A DNA stretch of 64,000 nucleotides from Dendrocalamus latiflorus. Taxonomy: Eukaryota; Streptophyta; Magnoliopsida; Poales; Poaceae. Below the pieces are notes generated by a model. That model searched no databases. It worked only from the letters and a program-made list of their open reading frames with translations, and had not been told where the DNA came from. Below are positions 32,721 to 47,100 of the stretch, in pieces (positions within the stretch are counted from its first letter, which is position 1; every line of letters begins with the position of its first letter). The stretch spans positions 42,848,640-42,912,639 of the forward strand of contig CM029664.1 in NCBI GenBank assembly GCA_017311315.1, written 5' to 3'. The translations under genes and the position numbers were made by a program.

Positions 32721-33349
32721 TGTAGGATCGAGTACGATGAGTTAGAGGGGGTGAATAACGCTTTCAAAATCTTCCCCCAAGTATCGACACAACACAGCAA
32801 AAATACAAACCCTCTGGAATTCAAGCCCAAAAGCTAAAATCACATAAACTCACTCAAACTGGTTTGATCGCCGGCCTTGCCCTAGTCTGACCGCTTGGCG
32901 GTGGGACCGCCCTAAGAACAATGCAATTAGCACTGCACCAGATCCAAAAATGATCTAACTCTCAAACCTCTAATCCAAATATAGTGAAACTTGGCATAAA
33001 CACATTCAAGTATGTTAGAAATCTATTTCTATGATAGATTATGATGATCAATGCCAAAATTCTAACCTTTATCCAAAACACTGAGAGTTGCTCCAAAATC
33101 GAGTAAAAAAGGAAAACCTTGACTTCCTCTTGCTCGTGAGTCCTAGATGATCTAGGTGACCATGTATGGGTTCTCACATGTCATAACAACCTAGATCATA
33201 GCACGAATTCAAGCAAAACCCTCACAAGAACGAAAACCCCAAATCACCTCTCTCTTGAAGGAAAACCATGCAAACTCTAGAACTTCCTCTAGATCATGCC
33301 TAGATGGATAGAATTTTATCTCTAGGAGATATCTCTACCTCTTACAAGT
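32721..33349 (+). mobile_element. Truncated copy of the tgtaggatcg element
   Basis: Identical start and the same insertion point as 5010, but homology stops at 33349, where the 90-93-bp array begins. The right two-thirds of the element are missing. Confidence 0.75.
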
Positions 33350-33350
33350 T

Positions 33351-33990
33351 TACTCCGCAGAGTACGCGGAGGTTCAAAGCCATCGCACGATTTTTTTAGA
33401 CTCCGTAGAGTTGCCCAGGATGGCTAAGTTCTCGGCGCTTTATACTCTGCAGAGTATGCGGAGGCTCGAAGCTATCGCGTGATTTTTATACTTTGTAGAG
33501 TTGTCCGGGACGGCTAAGTTTTCGACGCTTTATACTCCGCAGAGTACACGGAGGCTCGAAGCCATCGTGTGATTTTTATACTTCGTAGAGTTGCCCGGGA
33601 CGGCTAAGTTCCCGGCGCTTTATACTCCGTAGAGTACGCGGAGGCTTGAAGCCATTGCGTGATTTTTTTATACTCCGTAGAATTGCCCGGGACGGCTAAG
33701 TTCCCTACGCTTTATACTCCGTAGAGTACACGGAGGCTCAAAGCCATCGCACGATTTTTTTATACTCCGTAGAGTTGCCCGGGACGGCTAAGTTCCCTAC
33801 GCTTTATACTTCGCAGAGTACGCGGAGACTCGAAGCCATCGCTCGATTTTTTTTATACTCCGTAGAGTGCACGCGGAGGCTCACCTCCGCATGTTTTATA
33901 TATACTCCGAAGAGTGCACGCGGAGCCTCCGCGTGTCTTATTTATACTCCGATAAGTACATGCGGAGGCTCGCCTCCGCGTGTCTTATGC
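33351..33990. repeat. 90-93-bp tandem array
   Basis: At least five units share tttatactccgcagagtacg, cggaggctcgaagccatcg, and gggacggctaagtt, the last at about 33422, 33511, 33601, 33692 and 33785. Each unit is itself built from two tatactccg half-sites. The last ~150 bp switch to shorter ~48-bp units (cgcggaggctcacctccgc). Confidence 0.93.
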
Positions 33991-36050
<2,060 letters not shown>

Positions 36051-36069
36051 TATATCACTTTATATCATT

Positions 36070-36549
<480 letters not shown>

Positions 36550-36625
<76 letters not shown>
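36550..36625. repeat. (TA)n microsatellite, third tract
   Basis: About 76 bp of AT dinucleotides closing the right side of copy 2. Confidence 0.97.
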
Positions 36626-36627
<2 letters not shown>

Positions 36628-37451
36628 TACAGTGGAATTAGATTAGTATAGATCATTTTGTTGACTTCAACAGAGCAAATTTCTAATCATCGCATCTTTA
36701 TAGCCTAACCTTTGAGGTTTTGGTGTACTATTTCTTCTATGAAGTAACCCCTGATATGCCTTTTCTTCCATTTCTTTTTTTTTAAAAAAAATCAGGTACT
36801 TGATGGGCTGACAGCGAACGCAGGCAGAGTTGGCAGTTGGCAAGATTGCGGTGGTGGCAAGTTTGTTGTTTCTCTATCTTCTCGCTGCTCCTTCTCTCCT
36901 CTTCTTGCTTAGGGCTTTATAGCACACCAGCGCCGTCGCTGCCACCATAGGTTGTATCCTACCGGGCTCGGCGACGTGTCTTGATCTGTGCGGCCAGTGG
37001 CCATGCCGGTGGCCCTATGGATGCTGCATGCGGCAGCTACACACGGAGTTTGCCCGACATGCTCGCTGAAGTCGCAGCCCACATGTCTCACTAGTGCTAA
37101 ATGGTATGTGCCTTACTTCTTCTAATCTCACTGTTTCATCTTGGAAGTTCCCACCTTTATTCTCACACAAAAAAAAGGGGTCAATTCCTGATGAGATTTT
37201 CAGAAATTACTTCCAAATTTACAATGATCTACATAACGACGGGGCTATTTGGTGGGCTACTGTAGGGGGGAGGGGTTCTTACATGTTTAATATGATGTGT
37301 TAATCACAATTTTTGTAGAAGCAGATGTAAGCAGGCCTATATGTGATGCTACTTTTACGTTCCACCTCTGTATTGTGCATACATCAAAGAAAAGCTTGAA
37401 TTCATTATTAATCATACGGTGTTACTTGACTTGTTCTCGCTATTCTTACAG
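36626..37451. other. Intergenic or upstream region of a weak gene candidate
   Basis: 36800-37100 is GC-richer and could hold leader or 5' exon sequence for the candidate at 37452-38915. I could not fix a start or splice sites here. Confidence 0.3.
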
Positions 37452-38915
37452 GTGGAAGATGTCTCTCTAGGCTAGATAGTGCACTTAAAAGGGAAAAGGG
37501 TATTCTCTATTATAGCAAGCAGTACTGTCAATCTGCTGATTCTTGGTACCACACTAGCAGGACACATGCTAGGGCCTGTTCAAAAAGGTTCATTTCTCAG
37601 CTCATACTTCAATTCAAGGTCGAAAAGTGCTTTTATTTTCATCAGATGGTATTAGTATGTGCATTGCATATTGGTTTTAAATGGTTTTTATGTGCAAATC
37701 CCAATAAGGATATTTAGTTATACATATTTAGCTAGATTACTGATTCATTGCTTCTGACATCCGAGTTTCAAAACTGAACCACATGCCTTGGTTGATTGAA
37801 ATGTTTCATTGATTGAGAAGCTATCTGACTTTTCTCTTCAGCTCCATGAAAGCCAAACACAATAGTTTAATCCGATGATTCATTAAAAGAAATCTAAATA
37901 GTGCAATGCATCTTAGTGCTAATTTGATGTTTGTTATATCCCTTTAAACTTACAAAACTTTCTACTCACAACCTAATTATGTTGCAAAGAAAGGAAGACT
38001 AGCGTATCAGATGTTTTGCGGCTAATCAGCATCTCTGAACAGTCAAATGAACTGTAAACAAAGAATTTTTTTGGTAGATATGTTGTCCATTGCATTTTGT
38101 TATTAGACTCAATATACCAAATGAAGGAATATAGATATCTGAGATGGCTAAGTTTGCTTCTTTCTTTTGCAGTAGTACAAGCAATTGTTTCATTAACTTA
38201 ACTAAAAGGTCCTAGCTATAGAACATCAAGGCTCTAAAGTATGCGGTTGCTTAAATGCTATGGGATGCAACAAAATCTTCTGTATACTGATCAGTTTTTG
38301 TGTATGATCATGTAAGCTTAAGTCCTGCATGCCACGTGTATATATCTAAACTGATACTTGTGCTTTTGCATATCCTGATATATGATTGCTCTCACTGGAT
38401 CTGTTGCTTTCTTTATTTTGGTTCTTCTAATTGGCTGGACCAAAGATAATGGAGTTGTTGCCGAAATCAATCAGGTTAGCCCTCTAATTGTGTCTGTTGT
38501 GGGTGAAGCTGTTGTCTCTCCATCATACAGAGATGGTCACCACCGCAAGACATGGTAGCTCTGAAGCTCCACAGCAAACGAAGCTATGTATGCTCCACTC
38601 ATTCTTGATCTGAATAAGAATTTGTGCCTCTTTTGTAGGGATCTGATGTAGACATGAAGTATGATAAGGTTCGTGCAATGCAGAGCAGATGCATTAGTTC
38701 TTTTGCCTGCCCTTTTGAAACTGCAAGTTTTTATGTGCAAATCCCAAATGAGGATATTTACTTATACATATTTAGCTAGATTACTGATTCATTGCTTCGG
38801 ACATCTGAGTTTCAAAACTAAACTACATGCCTCGGTTGACTGAAATGTTCCATTGATTGAGAAGCTATCTGACTTTTCTCTTCAGCTCCATGAAAGCCAA
38901 AACACAATAGTTTAG
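37452..38915 (+). pseudogene. Candidate multi-exon gene or pseudogene, small membrane protein
   Basis: Four pieces have matching splice signals and open phase. 37452-37618 (acceptor cttacag, donor gt) reads CLSRLDSALKREKGILYYSK and on to FISQLILQFK. 38382-38474 starts ATG and encodes a hydrophobic segment (ALTGSVAFFILVLLIGW) ending NGVVAEINQ at a gttag donor. 38639-38668 encodes GSDVDMKYDK between ttttgtag and gtt. 38886-38915 encodes LHESQNTIV and a stop after ctcttcag. The last three join in phase to a 50-residue single-pass membrane peptide. The first exon is not clearly connected. I recognise no family, and the last exon is also present in a duplicated copy near 37850. Confidence 0.25.
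37686..37942. repeat. Direct duplication, copy 1
   Basis: About 255 bp starting tttttatgtgcaaatcccaa are repeated at 38728-39012 with ~93% identity and one ~28-bp insertion in the second copy. Both include the same ctcttcag acceptor-like site. Confidence 0.85.
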
Positions 38916-39012
38916 TCCGATGATTCATTAAAAGAAATTTTAAATCAAGGATTATTACTAATTTTTGAATAGTGTAATGCATCTTAATGCTAATTTGATG
39001 TTTGTTATTTAT
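38728..39012. repeat. Direct duplication, copy 2
   Basis: Partner of 37686-37942. Overlaps the last exon of the weak gene candidate, which may therefore have arisen by exon duplication. Confidence 0.85.
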
Positions 39013-42000
39013 ATGTTTTTATATTTCATTTCTACCAAACATTCCAAAAAAAAGGTTATGTTGTTCTCTGTTTAGACTTCGATCTCACATAATAAAACCA
39101 TGCAATGGTTCTTTTATTTTCTTTTATGTTTATAGCACTAACGCATCTCGATGTTTCTCCTGATTGATCAGCTGACCTGTACTATAGGCATGTCAATCCA
39201 TATGACTATTGTTACTTCCCTGTATGCATTTCTGTTTTCTCTTGGGTTTGTGAATTATATGTTCCTATATGTTTTAGATACTTGGGCCACTTCAAAGTTG
39301 TTTTCATGTCGGGATATGATGCAGAGTTTTCCTTATTTTTTTTTCTTTTTTCAACCTATGCAAGTGTGTATGCTGCAATATTCAATGCATCGAAGCACAC
39401 TAGCAGCTTAGTGCCTCAGTTTGGTTGGGTTGTGTTGTGTTGATATATGAAAAGCCTTATCTGTTTTCTAGAAGCTCTGTCTTGGTGTCTTATAAATCCT
39501 TCTTATAATTACTACCTGTGAAAACCAAGAAAACAACAAATGTTACCTTCTGTTTGTTTTGCACAATAAATAAAGTATGACCTAAAGTTATTAATTTTGA
39601 TGTCATTTGTCAACATCTTTTCACTGATTTGCAGAGTCAAAGTAGTTATTACACTACAGGTTGCCAGTGTTACAATTAAAATTTTCATGGTAAGACATGC
39701 AGTTGATCTTTTCAAAATGACACCTTAACGAAATATCTCGGTCTATCAATATAGATTCTGGTGATAATGTACAAGTACCCATGATACTCCTTGTCTGTGG
39801 AAGATAGCACTACTGCAAGTCTACTAGCAACATCTGCAACACTCTCACCACCTTTGGAGCCATAAAGGGATCTACTTCATCTACCGCGCATACCTTTGCA
39901 TACTACCACGTCATATCAGATTCAGTAACAGAAATAAAACATAAATTCATAAGAACGCCAACATAAGTTTTTGTTAAAAAAAAGAATGCTAACAAAATTA
40001 ACTATGTGCTATTAATTGCAGGGTTTTTCTCTTGAAAGCAGAACAACAGAATTTGTCCAAATGCTCAATCTGTTGTTAGCATTTGCTTCTCCTTTTCATT
40101 GTCTTTCACCTTATTTATGATGTAGTATATCATGGCAAAAAGAATTGCAGTCATAGTGCCTCATGTCTTAATTGAAATTTTACAAGATTATACTGTTTGG
40201 CAACATATCCGCAACATAGTTATTTAGCACTCCATCGAGCTACCCGCTGAAGGAGTCATAGTCAGAGTGATGATGTTTCTAAATAGATATATCTTCACTA
40301 GGCATGTGCATTTCCACTACGGGAGAAAAGGGGGAGAGGAGAAATGAATTAAAAGAAAGGGAAACGAACTGTTGAATCATTTATATGCCAAACATAGTAT
40401 GGATGTTATATGCCATGGTTTAATTAGCCCACCAAATCCAAACGAGTGTTGTTTTACTGCTTTCATGGTAATCGTCTTAAGATTTTAGATTAACCCACCT
40501 GTGGCTTTCAGATCTTGCTATGTTCCAACATGTTAGCATTCTACAACTTGCTGACCAAAACAACCCACATGATTTACATAAGCTGAATTTTCGAACAGAA
40601 AAAACAAAACAACTACATACACAACCTCCAGATTATGTCATTCTGGTGATCAATTCATCAACCCGCATGTTGCTGGTGCTAGGGCATGTTATATGTGCTA
40701 CATTTTGTGCTAGGCAGTGAATGCTTTTCACATGTGAGAGACCACTGATTATCCCTGATCCTCTTTTGCTCCACTGGCCATCTTAATTTTCTGTTGTACA
40801 GGAACTCGCCTCTCATGGGATTTCTAGATGGTTCTGTAAAGCATTTCTACATGACTTATGATATTAGGAACTTGTTAATGTTTATTGATATTGTTCTCTA
40901 TGGATCTTTAAGACAGGAACCTGGTTTCCCTCCCTTGTTACTGTAGTCCATGCCCTCTAAAATTCCTATCATTGCGCCAAATATAACCGTTTTGGGGTAA
41001 TATACCTGTCAGTCTTTTGCATTAGTTTGATTGCCATATTAGTGGTATAGCGGTCATACATTTTTTTGTTTACATTGGACTTGGAGCACTTATTTTTGTA
41101 ATATCTAACAGTGCCACATCTACTTATGTAGAGGCTCAGCATGGAAGCATATAGAAGTGATGCAAAACAACCGTTTGACTCGAAAGAACTAGACTTTAAG
41201 AAATTTTGGATAGATACATAGACTTAAACTGTAAAAAAAGATGCGTACATAGACTTGTTTATTAGCATTTTTCCATATTACAGCTCGTGTACATAGTTTG
41301 TGTGCCTATTTCCCACTGCTCGTTGTTCATATAATCCTCGATGTTATTTCTTTCTTAATTTAACTTGTTATCATATTTTTTTTAGTTTTATTACAGTCTA
41401 TACATATGTCATGTTGTCATTCAAATTTTGCTCTTACCTGTATAGTTTTAGTTCATTTGCTTGATTTCATTGTACATTGCAATTCCTTTGTAACACATGT
41501 ACACAATGTTTCTATAGGGGAGTAGGCTTTGAAAGGCACATGTGGTCATCAAAAATGATTGCATTTATTTATTCTTTACTACATATTATTTTGTTATGTA
41601 AGGTTTGAACTACCTTTGGTAATAGAATGCTTCCTAAATTCTTATCAGGATGTAAAATGACTCCAAGTTAATCTTATGTAGTCATGTTTCTTCCCTTCAT
41701 ATATGATCAAAAGGGCTTTAAAATGATTTATTTGACTTGCTTCTATAGTTTGGGTTTTCGTTGTAACGCACGAGCACAAGATTAGTTAAAACAAATGAAA
41801 AGATAAGTAATCATCATCCACCCTTTATTCATATTTTAATATTTGTGCAGCAGAATAGTGATGCATAGAAGCAAAATGTGTTTCGAATTGTTGTTCTTGA
41901 ATCTGAATGGATCCATCGTTAGGCATTCTATTCATGATGAATACAATCTAATCAGCCAGCAAGTATGAGCAAAACCGATGTAGGTACTTGTCTGGTTTAC

Positions 42001-42389
42001 AACGCGGCGGCGAGCATGACCTTCCTGTGTCATTGCCCGAGTCGACCATCTGTGACCAATTTTTTCGGAGCTCTAAAGGCTTATGTTGGACTGGGTTGGG
42101 TGGGCCTGTATGTTTTTGGGCCCATTTATGACCCACTGGTAAAATGCATCTCCTAAGGCCGGCCCTTTTTCTTCAACAGCAACCGCTCCCCTAGCGAAGC
42201 CAACCAACCAGCAGCAGCACAGCACGACGACACATGCAGGGAGACGACACGTGTCCTCGAAGCTCAAAATTGGACATGCATAGCAGCATGGCGCAATGCC
42301 ATGGCCCTGATATCCTGTCTCCACCCGTGGGTGCTGCAAGTCTGCAACCTTCACCCATCGATTGGCAGCAGTCTCGGCGTAAGATTCGG
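39013..42389. other. Long AT-rich intergenic stretch
   Basis: No coding region or element ends that I can support. 42240-42255 contains gacacgtgtcc, a G-box core, in a short GC-richer patch (41990-42370), which may be an old promoter or leader without a visible gene. Confidence 0.45.
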
Positions 42390-42575
42390 TGGTGCTTATT
42401 TCAGCTTACAAGCTTAGGTTTTTGTTTTTTCCACTGTAGTGATTAAAATTGTACTGTAGCTGCTGTTTTTTTAGTATAATTAAATTTAAAAAAATAAAAA
42501 GTTATATCATCACGAATAATACAAATGAATAAGAAAAAAATTAAAAAAACTAAAAAGTTAGAAGCAGAACCTCTA
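42390..42575. repeat. AT-rich dispersed repeat
   Basis: Shares aaatttaaaaaaataaaaag, atcatcacgaataatacaaa and gaataagaaaaaa with 34385-34600 and 60610-60890. Probably relics of a hAT-like or MITE family; ends are not resolved. Confidence 0.45.
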
Positions 42576-44170
42576 CTCATCAAATGCTGCCACTGGTGCT
42601 AGTCCTCTGCATCACATGCTAGGCTGCTGGTTGTGCTGCTGAGTTCAATACTACTAGCGTGGAAGCTAGTATATTGTAGCAACTAGAGATCAAAACGGAT
42701 CGAATATGAATCGAATAGTCTAAAATATAAATAAGAATCTATATTTTAAAAACAAATATGAAGCAAATTCATGTTTTTAAAATAAATATGAATACAAATT
42801 CGAACATTCTCGAATACGAATCGAATGTCATAACAAATACGAATTAGAATTCAATATGCAAAATAATTTTCACTTCTTGCTTGTGAACCTCGGTTCATCA
42901 GAAAATTGCTTCCTACAATCATCCCAAGGGAGGCTTCATGATTAGTTATCATAGACCTCGCGATCGGTAGTCATAGGCTTTGCGATCGGTTGCTGTAGGC
43001 TTCACGGTCGGTACTTGTAGGCTTCGAATTCTTCAATATTTGTGATCTTCGAGTACCTCGAGTACTCATATCTATTGGGCTAGCGGTTTGACCGCATGGG
43101 CTTGGCGGTCTGATTGGCTTTTCTGAGTGGTCTGAAGTTCATTTCTGGAGAGCGTGGAAATCGAGATCATGGAGGATCTGATTCGTAGTTATTGATGGGT
43201 GAGTTTGTGATATGCGTGTGTGGACTGATGTTGGTCAAGTTGGAGAGAAATTGTACCGGGGAAATGTTATTTAGTCTTTGCATGTGTAGGTTAGGTGTCG
43301 AGACGGCCATGGTCAGTAATGAGGAGATTCAGAACTAGGACGGGAAAATCTGAGGTCTAGGCAGTCGAGGATGTCATGAGGTGGTCGAGCTCATACTGGA
43401 GCACGTGGAAATCAAAGGTGGATGATGCGTGGAGAAGCTACAGGAGGTGCGGTCCTGGAGGTTTCGACATGTGTTGAGTTGAAAGAGTTATGGAAGTAGT
43501 CCATAACTAGAAAGGTTTAGAGATTATGGAAATCCCATGTTTGGAAAGGTTTCGAATCTCATAATTTTCAGAACAGATAGAGTTTGGTGTCCTTGTTTGA
43601 TGAGGACACGGTTTAGGGTGTTAGCCTATCAAAGCAGGTAGAGGCTAAGGGTTAACACGAGGTTTTTTTGTGGAGTAGATTGAGGAGGTTCTAGTTTTGA
43701 CTAGGCTTTTAGGGGTGCTTGTGAGGGCAATTTGTAAATTCACAAAAATTCAGTAATAAACATCATCTTAAATCAATCTAGTTCTTAATCTGCTTGAAAA
43801 GTTGCTGGTGATTGTAGTTGGATTGAAGCTTACGACGGCGTGCAAAGGTGTCGAATCGCTGCTAGGGAAACAAAAGAAAAATGAGTATTTGAAGACGCTG
43901 GTTTCTCGAAGGCATAAGTGATCAAGAGGTTCCGCTTCAGGTGTTGAAGATTTCGAGTACGTACAAACCGTCGAAGATCAAAGTTTAACGATCGATCGAG
44001 CAGTTGAGCATTGAGCGGTCAAAATATTCACCGAGAACTAAGAGATTTCAAAAAGTGATGACAATCATTCACCCTTCTCAAATTGTGGTGTTCGATCGTA
44101 CAGGAACAATTAAACTCTAAGATACTACGCTACGGAGACTTGTGACTTTTCACTAGCTTTTAATTAGAGA
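42576..44170. other. Repeat-derived region with a 23-bp triple repeat
   Basis: 42690-42870 repeats gaatacgaat-like words. 42961-43029 is three units of cgatcggtagtcataggctt type. 43060-43140 contains ggcggtctgattgg motifs that recur at 44690-45060. No gene seen; likely old LTR sequence. Confidence 0.4.
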
Positions 44171-44211
44171 ATATATGTGCTACTTCTCATGTCCAACAAA
44201 CAAACATGAGC

Positions 44212-44469
44212 TCAACATGGCCTGAATCGTAAACAAGGTTCCATAAACTTGTCGTTAGTATCAGCCAAAAGTGATTGTTGCATCCTGGTGACTTCAGCCT
44301 TTCTTCCTGTACTGTATGATCGCTTTCTGCTTCTGTTCTCTGAACTGAGTGACTGATTACTCTGTTGTTGTGGTTCATCTGCCATGTGATTTAGGTGACA
44401 AACATTTCCATGAATTTCTAATGCAATGGGGTTAGTTGAAACTCCATTTCTTCCATCTACATCTATCAC
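44212..44469 (-). CDS. Short uncharacterised ORF, possible gene fragment
   Basis: 85 codons (MIDVDGRNGVSTNPIALEIH ... RFRPC) with coding-like composition (MADEPQQQSNQSLSSENRSR). No domain recognised, no introns or neighbours to support it. It sits between old repeats and could be a captured fragment. Confidence 0.15.
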   Translation of the reverse strand: MIDVDGRNGVSTNPIALEIHGNVCHLNHMADEPQQQSNQSLSSENRSRKRSYSTGRKAEVTRMQQSLLADTNDKFMEPCLRFRPC

Positions 44470-44559
44470 AGTATCATGTTGCCCTGGCCTAAAGGTTCAC
44501 CTTGCTCCAAGGAAATCACATTGCTCTGTCTGGCTAATAGGACAAACTGTGGACTTGGT

Positions 44560-47100
44560 TTAAACTTCGAATAAGGTGATTGTGAGACCACGTGTATGTC
44601 ACCCCATAATTATGATGAGTAATTGACTTTTGATTAAGAGAGTTTATAGAGTTTGAATTTGGTTTTTGAGAGTTTGCAATTTTTCAGCCGCTTTCTTCTG
44701 TTGGTAATCTGATCAGCATTGCGGACGCGGTCAGACCAGCATGGGAGCCGTGGTCTATCCAGCCGAGGGCCTATGGTCTGACTGGTGGTTAGCCGCCAGC
44801 ATGACCGACTATGGTGGTGGTCATACCGGGGTTGTGGTGCGACTGGGAAATAGCCAACAATAGCTATTTTTCGGCGGTAGCTATTTTCCAGCTATGACCA
44901 GCCTTGGGCTGGCGGTCATACTGGCCAGGTCCTGGCGGTCTGACCGACAAGGATGTCACGGTCAGACCACTCCCCTATTTCCGAGGTGAGCAGGGGTGGT
45001 CATACTGGCCAAAGGCCGATGGTCTGATCGGTGTGGGAAAGGTGGTCTAATCGGCATAGTGGATGTAATCATATCAGTCTCTGGTGTTATGTGATGGGTG
45101 TATGCACAGTGGTTTAAAGTTTGGTCCTAGAATTAGGATCAATGGTCTAGGTGCATACATTTTGCATGGTGTATTATATGGACTAATTGTGTCACTTGAT
45201 GACTTTGTGTATTATGATGTGCTATGTGACTGTTTACTTGTTGTTGTTGGTTGTAGGACTCCAGAGTTACGTCATTGTGAGGTGGATGAGACCGAGACTA
45301 AGCTAGAAGAGTTTAGGTCCAAAGCGGTTAAGGGATCGGGACTACGCTAAGAAGGAACTGATATCTAGACAATCAGGGAGCTGCCGGAAGATGACCAAGG
45401 CTAACTGAGTGGTTACAAGCTGGGATGACGAGGAACTGCAGAGGGAGCTACCGGTGTTGGACATGACAGGCAATGACGTGGATCAAGACTAAGCTCAGGG
45501 AGGAGCTGAGGTCCAGAATGATCAGGGAAGTCGGGTGCCATCGTGATGCGAGGAAAGGCATGTGGGGCACCAAGTGACTTGGATCCGTTTGCAAGCAAGG
45601 ATGGTTCTATGGGATCCAGATGTATGAGAGGTTTGACGACAAGTCATTGGAACCATATGGACTTAAAGATGAAGCATATGGTTGATTCAAGGCAAAGAAA
45701 ACGCAAAGCTTTATGTAAAGCGGTAGAAGGGTATTTTGGTAAATTGTCTAATACCGAAAAAATGGTGAATTGCAATACTGTGGTAGTAGCCCAAATGGTT
45801 TAGGTCATAGATGTCCTGAAAATGCTAAGTGAATCAAGTGTTGATTTACTAACGGGTTAATGGACGTGTGCACTTTGAAAAGCGTGCTTGTGTAATGGTA
45901 AACCCGATGTGATATTGGGTTATTGGGTTAGTCTATATAAGTAGATAAAACCAACTAGGAATCTTGGTTAGAGTTTCTCTTGTGAGCCTCCATATATAAG
46001 GAGGAAAAGAAGTGACTAGGGTTAAGGTTTTGGAGAGAGTTCATACCTAGCCTAGAGAGAAGTTAGGATTTTTAAAGAGAACTTTGTGAGAGATGTGAGA
46101 GGATCTTGTGGTTGAGTTTTTTTGTCACCCTTAGGCCTTGTGCACGGATATTGAGTGGTTGTAATCATTCCTCGCCAAGTATCAACAGAGATCAAAATCC
46201 ATCCAAGTCTTTCTCTCTTTGCTTAAGTGATGAAATCTTGATTTGGCTTGCTTTCTAGTGATTCTCCTTGCCCTCTTGATGATTTGTGCAGAGACGTGTA
46301 AGTGATAAAATTGTTTCTTCGAGTCTATACCCCATCTATTTAGGCACTTGTTATTTGCAAGTTCTTGTGTTTGCCTGATTTTAGCTCAAGATATGGTAAT
46401 TCTAGGGTTTTGATCATATGGGTATTTGGGTCAAGTTCGTGTTATGATCTAGCTTCTATGGCATATGAGAACACATCTAAGGACTAGATCATCAAGAACT
46501 CACAAGTAAGAGCAGATCGAGATTTCCTTCTTTTACCTAGTTTTGATGCAAGCTTCCTTCAAACAAAAAAAATTCAAAACTTTCGTAATAATTTTCTTGA
46601 TCATTGATTGGAATAGATTTCTAGCATCATAAAGAATATGTATATCAAATTTCAAGTGATTTGAAGACATGGTCTGAGAGTTGACTTAATTTATGGTTTT
46701 AGCCCAATTTTAGTGTAGTAGAGCTTCAAAAGTTAATAGAGCCCAACTTTCTAAAGTTCTTTCAAGATCTTTAGTTGAGATGGGTTTTTAAGGTCATGAT
46801 CTAGTTTTGATTCAAGTTTCAAGTCATTAGGAGTTGTGGATCAAAAGTTTCATCATTTTTGGATTTGAATAGTGCTGAAAATCTGTTCTGTCTTGAAAGG
46901 AGAGGTCTGACCGCCCCTGAGTGATCAGACCACCTATTGCATTGCGGTCAAACTGTTTGGGTAAGATTTGGTCTGTTTAGCTCGGTTTTTTTTTATCTTT
47001 TGTTGTGAGTGATTGATTTCTGATCTTTATAGTTTCTTATAGTTATTATAGTTATTAAAGTGAAGATCTTTACTTTCTTTTTTTGAAAACTTTAAAAAAA
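44560..47100 (-). mobile_element. Diverged, inverted relative of the tgtaggatcg element
   Basis: The reverse complement of 46430-46540 matches 5400-5530 in wording (gtgctatgatctag, catgtgagaac, ctagatcat, actcacgagcaag). 44690-45060 repeats gcggtcagaccagc-type words like the gccagtctgaccac words at 6540-6660. Boundaries cannot be set. A short frame at 45084-45350 lies inside it and is not recognisable. Confidence 0.45.

Larger units (their letters stand above)
23569..33349. repeat. Segmental duplication copy D2
   Basis: D2 carries the same order as D1: left flank, gypsy insertion, ubiquitin-like fragment, uncharacterised segment, Athila-like gag fragment, and left part of the tgtaggatcg element. 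Ending at 33349, it is cut off by a tandem array. It follows D3 directly, so D3-D2 form a head-to-tail pair, while D1 lies 16 kb away. Confidence 0.9.
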
